DNA from: Akebia trifoliata
Taxonomy: Eukaryota > Streptophyta > Magnoliopsida > Ranunculales > Lardizabalaceae
Reading direction: 5' to 3'
DNA: 64,000 nucleotides
Assembly (NCBI GenBank): GCA_017979445.1
Contig: CM030714.1
Span: forward strand, 10,523,569-10,587,568
Position 1 is the first letter of the stretch. The number at the start of each line of letters is the position of its first letter. This document shows positions 20,206 to 30,389 of the stretch, in pieces. A program made the position numbers and the translations under genes. Below the pieces are notes generated by a model that had not been told where the DNA came from, did not search any database, and worked only from the letters and a program-made list of their open reading frames with translations.

Positions 20206-20465
20206 CAATGTGGACTATCTCCACCTTTTGCTTCCTCCCCTTCCAAAATCTCCAAACGTTCAAAAAAATTTTACCCCCGATATACTAAATATAATAACAA
20301 TAACAATAATAAATTTACATCAAAACCTCAAAAATATTACAAAAAGAAAACAAAATCGAGTAAGAAATCATTTGAACGTTCTCAAAAACAACAAAGACAA
20401 ACAAAAAAAATACCTACGTGTTATAAATGTGAAAAATAGGACATTACAAAAATCAATGTAGGGTA
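20206..20465 (+). pseudogene. Caulimovirid basic region and zinc knuckle, broken
   Basis: In the frame that continues the coat protein, the sequence is dominated by Lys, Gln, Ser and Asn and reaches a zinc-knuckle start CYKCEK, followed directly by a stop (20437-20439) and the remains of the knuckle. This part would bind nucleic acid. Another frame here is open for 83 codons but has no family features, so it is taken as a shadow. Confidence 0.72.
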
Positions 20466-20473
20466 AAATAAAA

Positions 20474-20940
20474 AATAAATGAATTAGAAATAGATGAAGA
20501 CCTAAAAACACACTTATCCAATTTAATTATTAATACAGATTATTTAAGTAGTGACACAGGAGAAAAGTCAGATATAATACAAAGTTCCAGTGATAATAGT
20601 GATAAAGAAAAATTTAAAGAAATGGATAAACCAATACAATTTTGTAATACTGCATGTAGATGTAAATCAATAAATACCTTAACGAAAGAACAAAAAATAT
20701 TATTTGACTATATAGACAAAATAGAAAATTCAGAGTTACAAAAAGGATACCTTTTACAATTAAGAGATACAATAAAAAAGAAAGAATTAATGGTCAAAGA
20801 TATCCCAGGTTATAGCCTACAAGAAGTATTTAAAAAAATTGAAAACCCACAAAGAAAAGAAACGACAATTCAAAACCTATAAAGAGAAATAAACCAAATA
20901 AAGGAAGATATCAAAAGATTATACATAATAAATAAAGAAC
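20474..20940 (+). pseudogene. Caulimovirid region between zinc finger and protease, copy 2
   Basis: Second copy of the block at 15413-15960, better preserved: open for 86 codons at 20622-20882 with MDKPIQFCNTACRCKS at its start and the heptad-like ELQKGYLLQLRDTIKKKELM. It breaks off at 20940 at the microhomology gaac. Confidence 0.72.
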
Positions 20941-20969
20941 GTATAGGATTTAGATTCTAAAGTATTTAA
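20937..20969 (+). other. 33-bp viral scrap fused to block 3
   Basis: gaacgtataggatttagatt and the following 13 bases match, inverted, 18562-18590 at the 3' end of the 84-codon frame. The shared gaac at the joint suggests end joining. Confidence 0.7.
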
Positions 20970-21004
20970 ACTGAATCTAAAGTGTTTAAGATATGTATAT
21001 ATAT

Positions 21005-21391
21005 GGGGACGGTTCAACAACCCTAAAGTTTGCCAAGTTTGGTGCCAAACATTTTTCAAAATATGGGTTAGAAGCTTTGGAATGAGCTGATTTTTAGTGA
21101 GGATGATCTCTATGATAGGAGATGATCCTCACCAAAAATCAGCTTATTCCAAAACTTCTAACCCCATCAAAAGTGATTTACAAAAATTGGATGGTCCATG
21201 ATTCTTCAACTTGTAAACTAGGGTTAGAAGTTTCAAAATGAGTTGATTTTTTGTGAGGATGATCTCTTCACCGTAGAGATCATCCTCACAAAAAATAAGC
21301 TTATTCTAAAACTTCTAACCCCATCAAAAGTGATTTGCAAAAAATGTTTGGCACAAAACTTGGCAAACTTTAGGGCTGTCGAACCGCTCCC
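21005..21391. mobile_element. Family A nested-hairpin element, complete (387 bp)
   Basis: Outer inverted repeats ggggacggttcaac and gtcgaaccgctccc extend about 65 bp, with gccaagtttggtgcc as part of the arm. Two inner hairpins sit at about 21065-21165 and 21225-21325. (TA)n lies on both sides. It belongs to the same subfamily as the truncated copy at 842-1064, and lies 35 bp from the viral scrap. Confidence 0.85.
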
Positions 21392-22712
21392 ATATATATA
21401 TATATATTTCTTAGTTTCTCATAGATAATATCTTCCCACCCAACTCTCTAGGAAATTGATTTTCCTCTCTCGATGTTATTTGAGAACAGTTCCACCAGAA
21501 CAAGTTACAAAAGTGGTATGTATAATTAAGAGAAAATGTTTTCAATGGTAAAGCGAATTCCATTGGAAATTATTATGAAAAAGATGAATTAACTAGAAAA
21601 AAATTCAAACATTTGATTCTATTATTCTTCCTATGAAAATATCAAATAAAGAAGAAAAAAAAGAATTTTTTGAGAAAAAAATGTTTTGTAAGGTATAATG
21701 CAAGAAAATAATATATGCAAGAGAACAATTTTTGATTCCCACTTATAATATCTTCCCACCCAATTCTTTAGGAAAATAATTTTCTTGTCTCCTGTTGTTA
21801 TTTGCGCGCAATTGCCCCCACTCTAAATCTAAAAGCAAGCATTTTTGTCTATGTGTGTGTGTGGATATTTCTTGGGTATAATCAAGATTTTAAACTAAAA
21901 ATTTGACTTCAAAAATACATTTTTTGGGGGGATTTTTTTTTTCACACCCAATCTAGTCTAGAAACCAAAGGGCCAAGTTATCATTTAGACCGATGGAGTA
22001 GTCCATGTGACCCAAATGTGGACCTTCGTCCATACTCTACATAATTCCTCAATTCATGTAATCTTTTCTCTTGTATTACTAAAAACTTATTACAAAAGAA
22101 GTAAATTAGAGGGACCAGTACCTATCAACAAAACAACAAGCAAAGACCATAAAATTAATAAAAACAATAAGACGAAAAATGAAGGTTCAGCAACTTACGT
22201 ACGCCCATCCGAATATAAAGTTCTCAAAGAATACATCTTTAAACTCCTTGAACGACTTTACTCACAAAAATACGGGTATTATTTTCCGTCAAATGCGATT
22301 AGTGATATATAACCATTGGGTTTATGTGGTGTTCATTGATTGGTAAGCATTCCACGAAGATATCCATATATAAGGACGCACCAGTTATACATTTTTCTGG
22401 TTAAGACGTTTAATAAGGAGTATATAAATGCCATATCTTTACTATTACGATGAGAGAAGGCAACATAATTTGGAAAAAATCCAAAATGCCCTTACATCTA
22501 GATTTAACTTTAATATTATCAAAGCTCATATTTTTGTCCAAATGAATAAAATTACATTCCCCACCACCCTGTTAGATCAAGGGTACCTAATTCGTTGATA
22601 AAGAATCGAACCGGAACCAATTCAAAATATCCCCCTACATTTACACATTGATAGCATGATCCTAACTTTGTCTTTATTAATGACCAAAGTGTAATGATTT
22701 TCTTACTCAACA
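21392..22712. other. Intergenic, unassigned
   Basis: No recognisable gene. Two similar phrases (tatcttcccacccaactctc at 21429 and tatcttcccacccaattctt at 21749) about 320 bp apart, each followed by ttaggaaa-like sequence, suggest an old duplication or LTR pair. Confidence 0.45.
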
Positions 22713-22864
22713 TCTCAAAAATTCATCGATGTGGCATGTGTAAAGAACCACAAGATTTTTGCCTTGAGATACACAATTACACATCCACATAACACGTGTA
22801 GTTGTGTATCTTGAGACAAAACATCTACAGTTCTTCGCACATGTCATGTTGATGAGTTTTTGAG
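22713..22864. mobile_element. Family B hairpin MITE
   Basis: 152-bp inverted repeat: ctcaaaaattcatcgatgtg at left mirrored by catgttgatgagtttttgag at right. The centre holds gagatacacaattacacatc and gtgtagttgtgtatcttgag. Confidence 0.8.
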
Positions 22865-23116
22865 TTATTCTGTCAGATTGAACTACAAAATCAGCTCTCA
22901 TAACCAAATGCCCTCATCTTCAACTTGTAAATATAGAAGATTTAAAAAAAAAAAAAAAATCCCTGATTTTTACTTTACAAAATCTTCCCACCTCTCTCTA
23001 CCCCCCTATAAATCGAGCTCATTTTTGATTGTTGATCTACAAATTGTGAACCCAAATTTGAACTGAGCGAACCTAGGTAACATAGGGTTAGATAAATTTT
23101 TTTATTTTTTAATTGA
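22865..23116. other. Short unassigned spacer
   Basis: Contains an A-run (22943-22957). No gene. Confidence 0.5.
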
Positions 23117-23226
23117 TTAAGAGAGCTACTATTGTCACATCGATTCCTATATAAATCACCAAAAAATTTGCTCATAGTTGGTGTGGCATTAGTAAAATTT
23201 GGTATGACAATAGCAACCCTCTTAAT
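23117..23226. mobile_element. Family C MITE, short copy
   Basis: ttaagagagctactattgtc at left is mirrored by gacaatagcaaccctcttaa at right (about 20-bp terminal inverted repeats). The flanking bases (attaa) could be a TTA/TAA target as in PIF/Harbinger elements, but that is not certain. Confidence 0.75.
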
Positions 23227-24193
23227 TAAATATCCTTTTATTATATTTTCTTCAAAATAATTTTATTTAATATTTTAAATTATAAAAGGACCTTTGCAAC
23301 ATACTAAAGATAAATGACAACATAAGATAATCTATCTAAATTTTTTAAAATAATTTTATTTATGTGTAAATTCTATTTTTTGTGATCCATGTTTGTTTCA
23401 ACGTGCCTCGTACAAGTGGTATTTTAATGAGGGGTCGTTACCAACGACTCATGAGAAATACATGATCTCAACTGTGTGATCATGAAATCCAACTGTTGAA
23501 TATCCTTGAGATTTGCGTGTCTAGATTAAACGGTTGAGATCCTATGTTTTCTGTTGAGTCCCGGAAGCCAAACCTTTAGTGAGATGTCGGTATCAAACTT
23601 CTAACACTAAAGAGGATAATTGTTTCAAAGTTCAGTTAGTAGTGAGGTGACACACCAACCATATGACCAACCAAGCGGTGTAGACGTTACAACTAATTGT
23701 TAAAAAAAACTAGTGAGTGATTTAGACATACCCCCTCCACTTTTCAGTGAATATTTGAAATACCCCATGTTTACTTTTGGGGTGGCATACCCCTTTACTT
23801 TAGTCTTCTTTGCGATACTTACAGGAAATAACCTAATTATCCATCTTCAACCTCTAGTCCAGAATCGTCAAAAAAAAAAAAAAAATTCTCCAGGAATTAT
23901 AACCTTGAACCTCAAAGTTTGATGGACTTTTTAATATAAAAAAAAGTACGGATTTTATTCAAAAAATTAAAGATGATATATTGAAGGTGAGAATGATAGA
24001 TTAAACTAATTTATCATAGAAACTTAAGATGATTGAAATTTTGGGTGGGTTTTACCAGTGTTGAATTCGCTACTTTTTATTTTTTTAAATAGTGAACTCG
24101 ATAGCAATTAAAGAAACGTCGAGTTCGACAGTAAAAATTACGAACTCGATGATACCAGGGACCATTAAGAAAAAAAAAACTTTACTAAATGTC
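23227..24193. other. Intergenic, unassigned
   Basis: No gene. The stretch 23720-23800 contains repeated phrases for 'tacccc', as in the larger fold-back at 41873. No boundaries can be drawn. Confidence 0.45.
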
Positions 24194-24201
24194 TTGTCAG
24201 G

Positions 24202-24837
24202 TAAGGTTGTTAATATATACCCATTTAATCGAAACTGAATACCCTAGCTCTGGATCCCTTTTTATTGAAACTTATTAAAGTCAAATCTAAAATGGAACTG
24301 AACTGATAGGAACCAAAACCATTAGGTTCTCTCTAATGGGTACCTGCAGGTACCCGGAACAGGTTTATTTTGTCATTTCTTTTCATACTATGATGATTTA
24401 AGGTATTTTTTATTTTAAAAATAAGTGCATGTTATATAAAATTCTTTAATTTTTCATATAAATTATTGATTGAAACTTAAAATGAGTTACTCTTCTAAAA
24501 AATTATTACTTTTAACAAATATAAAATTTTATTTTTGAAAAAAATAATTAATTTGTATCTTAAGTATAACAAATTATAACTAAGTTAACAATTTTGTTGA
24601 TAATATGTTAATTTTTTAAAAGGAATTTTTTTTTTTTTATATAATGATTTGAAAGACTTTTTTTCTCATTTGATTCTTGAAAATCGAAATTGAGGGTACC
24701 CATATTTTTGGCAATTTCGGTACCATTTCTTTTAGAACTGGATCTGAAATCGACAATAACCAGAACCAAACTAATATAATGGTTATGGTTCTAAGTTCCT
24801 TATGAATTGAATCGGAACTGACTCATTGACACCCCTA
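24202..24837. mobile_element. Family E hAT-like non-autonomous element (636 bp)
   Basis: Left end taaggttgttaat, right end attgacacccct plus a. As inverted repeats these correspond to TAGGGGTGTCAAT with two changes. It is flanked by ttgtcagg (24194-24201) and ctatcagg (24838-24845), an 8-bp target duplication with 6 of 8 matches, typical in length for hAT elements. There is no transposase. The interior resembles 12893-13610. Confidence 0.75.
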
Positions 24838-24845
24838 CTATCAGG

Positions 24846-25317
24846 CTAACACGCAAAACTTAGGGATTATTTAGAAAGAAACCTTCCGCAAGGGTCCATT
24901 AAGCAATTTTTTCAAAATAGATTGAGAAGGACTCATGTTTTTTTTTTTCTTTATGCTAAGTAAAAATAAATAAATTATTGAATATGTCTAGCTGATCTCA
25001 ATTTTCTTTCTATCATTTTATCAGCTACTCTTAGATTTTCTCGAAGAATTCATTTTTTATTTTCATTTGATTCTCTCATCCCTCTCTATTACATTCAATC
25101 TATTAAACGATGATTCTTAGTATCCAACTATAAGCTTCATAAAGTATAATTGGTCTTATTATCGTCTTATAAAATTTTCCTTCCATTGATATCCAATAGA
25201 GCCGTGCTACACTAACAACCTCTAACATCGCCTCATCACTCTCTGTGATGATAACAAAAGATATTCTTTGAGTGTCTCAAGAAAAATTATCAATGGTTAC
25301 ATGCACATGACCGTAAC
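24846..25317. other. Intergenic, unassigned
   Basis: No recognised feature. Confidence 0.5.
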
Positions 25318-25421
25318 ACCAGACTGTGGCACACCAACTGTGTATAATTCTTTGGTTGTTTACTTAGGAATTGGTGTGGCATTAGTAATAGTTGGTGTGG
25401 CAATAGCAGCTCTCTTAATCT
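25318..25421. mobile_element. Family C MITE, right part
   Basis: The stretch gcacaccaactgtgtataat to ggtgtggcaatagcagctct matches the right part of the copy ending at 10937. The left terminus is not found. Confidence 0.6.
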
Positions 25422-25559
25422 ATCCACTAAGGGTTGACCAAAGGATAGTCCGCCTCTTTTGGACTGGGCTAAATCTTACTTTTGGCCTGGCCCAAACGCA
25501 TCATGAGATACCAATGTCAAATAAGAAAAGTAGGAGGGTAGTTTGGTAATTAAGGGCCT

Positions 25560-25921
25560 CCTGACCAACCTACCAATCTCCCAGATCAAGAACTATCTCC
25601 TGTTCAAAAATCTACGTGGCACTTTTTGGTTGGAAAACAATCACATTGGGCTGCGTACTATGTAGAAAGTGGCTTGTTTAGGAAATCGATGTATTTTAAA
25701 GTCCAACCAAAACGCGCCACCTAGACACCACCGTTCTGGATCCTCATCCCAAGTTGGATTTATATTGGGTACGAATTTATTGCTTTTAAACCCATAAACA
25801 TTCACGATAAACGACAGAAATTCGTCTCTTTCGTCTATCTGTGAAGAAGCTCGATTTGATCTTTAATGGTGGGAAGATTGAGTTTCTGAACCATCAAGGA
25901 AGAAAAACAAAAACAAAAAGA
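25560..25921 (+). promoter_or_regulatory. Promoter and 5' UTR region of the ORM gene
   Basis: Less AT-rich than its surroundings and free of repeats. A TATA-like ttatattggg occurs near 25759. The 5' UTR runs to the ATG at 25922; an in-frame GTG-initiated extension from 25841 exists but has no ATG and no conserved residues, so 25922 is used. Confidence 0.5.
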
Positions 25922-27785
25922 ATGGTGAAATTATATGTACAAACAGTGCCACCACCAGATCTGAACAAGAACACAGAGTGGTTCATGTACCCTGGTGTGT
26001 GGACCACATACATCTTGATCCTCTTCTTCTCATGGCTTCTGGTCTTGTCCATCTTCGGTTGCACCCCTGGCATGGCTTGGACCATCGTCAATCTCTGCCA
26101 CTTCTTCGTAAGCATCGCCCATCTTCATCATAATCATCGTCAATTTCACCTCTCTTTGTTCATTTTTAGTTATTTATTTTTTTTTATTCCGGATGTTTGT
26201 TAGGGTTAGGGTTTATGTTGATTTGTTTGATATGATCTCTTTTATGAGTTTTGGTTTTGTTGTTACTTGAAAATAGGGTTATGAGATTTGTTTAATTATT
26301 GCTTGTGAATTTGTTTTGTTTGGTGTGAAAATTTTTGATTTGTTATGTGGGTTTAGTGGTGCAATTTAGAGACCAGGAGAAAAATATTGATGAATTTAGG
26401 TTTTGTCTACAGTCCTGGCTCAAATTGAAGCACAATCTCTAATACAAAACATCATGAAAAGTTGATTACGAAAATCATAATCATAAAAAGATAAATTTGG
26501 TGCTGAAACTCATTAAAATTTTCCACAGTTGAAAATTGTGCAATGGCCCCAAATCTCAAATATCAAAATTTGAAATTGTTTGAGCTTTTTGAGAAAGTTA
26601 ATAGGGTGGATGTGTATTGTTAACACAGAAAGATGACCTTGATTTTTGATAATTTTCCACTAAGGGTTTGTTTTATTGCACATAAAATTAGGGGGAAATT
26701 GAAATTCCGTGGAAAATGGCAATTTTCCAATATTTGACACTTCTAAAACTCTAAATTTACGCGGAAAACGATTTGCGAACACCCTTGATTTTCCTTCATC
26801 AATGGCAAATCATTTTCTTACCCCCCTCCCCCTTGGAAAATGGTTTGATAGCACACGGCAAATCAAACAAAATCAATATTTGTTTTATAAATAAAGTTAA
26901 GCAAAATTAAAAAAAAAAAAAAAGCACACAGAAAAATTAAATCAAACAAGATCTTAATTTTATTTATAAAATAAATATTTGAATTGTTAAAAATTAATTA
27001 TTTTTATAAAAAATTTAAAATTATCTAAATCAATCCTTTTTTTTTTTTCGTGGTAAATTTCTGATTGAATAATTAATTTTAAATAACATCAATATTTTTT
27101 TTATAAAAAATTTAGAGAGCTGCTATTGGCACTCCAAATTTTATTGCATACACCAAATAAAAAAGAAAATAATAAGTAAAAGTTGGGTGCCAAAAGAAAC
27201 TATCTCATTATTTCCTAGATTTAATCTATTTTTTTGGTTTAGGATCTTATATGAGCCAAACCTTTGTAATGTTTGAAGAATGTGTTTTAATATTTAAATG
27301 GGATGTCGTAAATAATTTAAGAAATTGGGGTGGAATAATTAAAACGTAAGGTACCAATAGTAGCTCTCTAAAAAATTTGGGGTGCCCATAGTAGTTCTCT
27401 AATAATTTAAGAAATTGGGGTGTAATAATTCCAATCTTTCCCCAAAAAATGATTTTTTGTATAATTATCACAAAAGTCAAATTAAAATAATATTTTTTTG
27501 GTTTTTTTATGCAATTCAAACAACAAAAATAATTTTCCATGATTGTGCCCAAATAGTAGAAAATGATTTGCCAACTAATATTTTCTCTGCAATGAAACAC
27601 GCCCTAAATAAATTTGTGAGCCTCACGGTGAAATTGAAATCAATGAATTTGATCAAACAAGGGTGTGGCAAACTTTTCTTATTTGTTATAGGAATTGATG
27701 GGAGCTGATCCATTTCTGTGGATGTAATCTGGGGTTTAGAGCTGTGATTTAGTTTGTTGAGCCAAGTTGTTACTAGGATCCAAAG

Positions 27786-27816
<31 letters not shown>

Positions 27817-30327
27817 GGGTAAGTAGTGTAGGCAGGTTTTGAATAGGATCTATGGTATTACCACTCACATACTTCACCAACTTACCAATTTGACACCATC
27901 AAAAGAGAAAAACTTTACTATATATATATATATATAGGGTAGCATTCAATGGCCAACAGTTTGGCAAACATTTTGGCAAACACATTTTTCAAAACATGGG
28001 TTAGAGGTCTTGGAATGGGCTGATTTTTGGTGAGGATGATCTTTACGGTGAGGAGATCATCATCACCAAAAAATCAGCCCATTCCAAAACTTCTAACCCC
28101 ATCCAAAATGGTTTACAAAAAATGGACGGTTCACGATTTTTCAACTTGTAAACTAGGGCTAGAAGTTTTGGAATGAGCTGATTTTTGGTGAGGATGATCT
28201 CCTTACCATAGAGATCATCCTCACCAAAAATCAGCCCATTCCAAGACCTCTAACCCATGTTTTGAAAAAGTGTTTGCCAAAATGTTTGCCAAACTGTTGG
28301 CCATTGAACGGGACCCATATATATATATGTATATTTATCCACTTGTGTCATCATAGGTAGTTGATCAATCAACAAAGTTGCCATTTTTTCCCTGTTGGGC
28401 AAGCGAGGGGTTAGTGGTTAACCGTGGTGAAGGTGTGTTCAACGAGATTTAAACCTAGGTCATGGGATCAACTCTCCTCAAGCCTTTACCAACTTGTAAG
28501 GTAATTACTTGTAGACTTGGTTTTAGATAGAATCGAGTGGAGGATCAAAATTTGTACGGGCGACCCCAAATGGTTGGGATAAAGCTTTGATTTTGATGAT
28601 CTCATCTGCTGAGGTAGAAAATCTCTTTTTATGATCGATTCAATGATTTTGAACAAAAGCAAGAGAACATATATGCATAGTCACAAAGTCGGAGTACAAG
28701 TTTAAATTGGCAAGGGAAAACTTCGGAAAAAATGTTGAAAACAGGAAAAAAAACAAGAAAAAATGATAAAAATAAAAGACAAAAAAAATAAATAAATAAA
28801 ATTTATGAAAATATATATCTAATGAAAATTCATAAAATCAAGTTATTATCATCAAATCCCATATTTTTACATTTATGAATCACCAAATTCTATTATGTAT
28901 CAAATCCCACATTGAAAAAACCAGAAAGTGTTTAATTTTTTTTTCTTGTGAAAAAAAAAAATAAAAAAATCGGGAATAAAGCAGCGTTTTTTGTCACAAA
29001 TGAAAGAGTTGCATTTTTTTAATCGTCAGAGATGCAAGATGCGATTTTTTTCGTCGTTTTTTGTTACTATGCATACAGGTGATGTATGCTACATGCATAT
29101 GCTATTTGTACTATTGTTATTTTTAAAATAAGTGAGTGCATACTAGAAATTTGACCATTGTTATTCCGTTAAGGTGCATATAGAGTGGTATCATACAGGC
29201 AATGAATTTTCTTGCCATGTTTCGATACATGTTGAACCTTGAAATAAATTATGATGATACTAAAAACTGAGTTGTAGAGCTTCCAATTGTAATGCCATTA
29301 TTTGTTTCCCTTTTGGTGGCTTCCCTTATCCTGATTGTGTGTTGCTAATTGCTACTTCATCAAGGAGAAGTGCAGTAGCATACCAGTTGTTTTTGGAAAG
29401 TTTACTATAATTGTAGAGTTAGAAAACATGTAACAAAATGAGACCATCTCTTGTATAGTTACTATTAAACATATACTTAGAGTTTTGCATTTAGTTGTAG
29501 AACTGGGTAATGTCTTAAAAGCTTAAGGAATAATGAGGCTTATTGAAGGTACTAGCTTGCTAAGTTGCAAGGTTATCAAAAGTGTTGGGCAAGTGTAGGT
29601 GATGGGGGTTCGTCTTGCCTAGGCCTGCCTTTTTGTTGGTTGGTCTTTCTTATTTATTTATTTTTGATCAGTATCTTTATGCTATTGAATTGAAATGTAC
29701 GTGTCTCTTATCGTTATTTTTTTATTATAGTTTTACATTATGCTATTGAAATTTTTTTTTTTTAGAATACTTTATCATTATCACTTCTTCTATTCTAAGT
29801 TTTTAGTCTTTTATAATAAATTTTCCTTCAACTTTTGAAGATTAAATTGCAAAGATGGAAATTTTGAAAGAAAAAAATTTGTAACTGATTGTTGTTACAG
29901 GTGGTGGTAAAAAAGAGAAGAAATAACCAAGATATCCTTAACAGGGTAGGGCAATGTTGATTGTAAAAGAAAAGGAACAAAACAAAGGAGAATTAAAATT
30001 GTTTGGATGGAGTTCGAGTTTTTTCTTTAAAAACAATCCACATAAATTCAAGGATTTTAGGGTATTTTGATTTCAAAAGTTGTTTATTTTTTTAGGCTTT
30101 ATATGGCTATCTTAGAAGAAGGTAACCAATAAAGAGAAGAAAAAAAATGATCGTGTTATGAAGGGGACAATCATGGCCTTGTTTTTGTCGCCTAGGCTCT
30201 CACCTTTTGGCGCCTTTGAAGTTCAACATCTAGGGAAGGCAGGGTGATTTGGCCTTGCATCGCAATGCCTAGAATCTAGGCAAGCGTTTGTTGCACCTTT
30301 GATAACAATGTTAAGTTGGTTAGTTTG

Positions 30328-30389
<62 letters not shown>

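Larger units (their letters stand above)
15385..20969. mobile_element. Endogenous caulimovirid (petuvirus-like), rearranged and inactive
   Basis: Old, defective copy of a plant pararetrovirus. Three main blocks are joined out of viral order: block 1 (+, 15385-17980) holds the stretch after the zinc finger, protease, reverse transcriptase and RNase H; block 2 (-, 17981-19150) holds a promoter-like leader, a small open frame and part of the coat protein; block 3 (+, 19155-20940) holds coat protein, zinc finger and again the stretch after it. A 33-bp scrap follows (20937-20969). Blocks 1 and 3 overlap in content, as do 2 and 3, so at least two genome copies contributed. Every long gene carries stops or frameshifts. 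Both sides are TA-rich. Assignment to Caulimoviridae rests on domain order and RT/RNase H and coat motifs. Petuvirus-like is my best reading, and a florendovirus-type relative is possible. Confidence 0.85.

Noticed and set aside
20210..20461. 83-codon frame across the viral zinc-knuckle region
   Set aside because: A different frame carries the Lys/Gln-rich and CYKC residues and continues the coat protein; this one is a shadow.
25841..25921. N-terminal extension of the ORM protein
   Set aside because: It starts with GTG, not ATG, and ORMDL proteins begin at the residues encoded from 25922.
27247..27600. 117-codon minus frame in ORM intron 1
   Set aside because: It runs through family C MITE ends and intronic AT-rich DNA; no family features.
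29580..30300. Gene-like stretch with repeated gcctagg phrases in ORM intron 1
   Set aside because: Short repeated phrases (gcctaggc, ctaggcaag) suggest a decayed repeat; no open frame of meaning.
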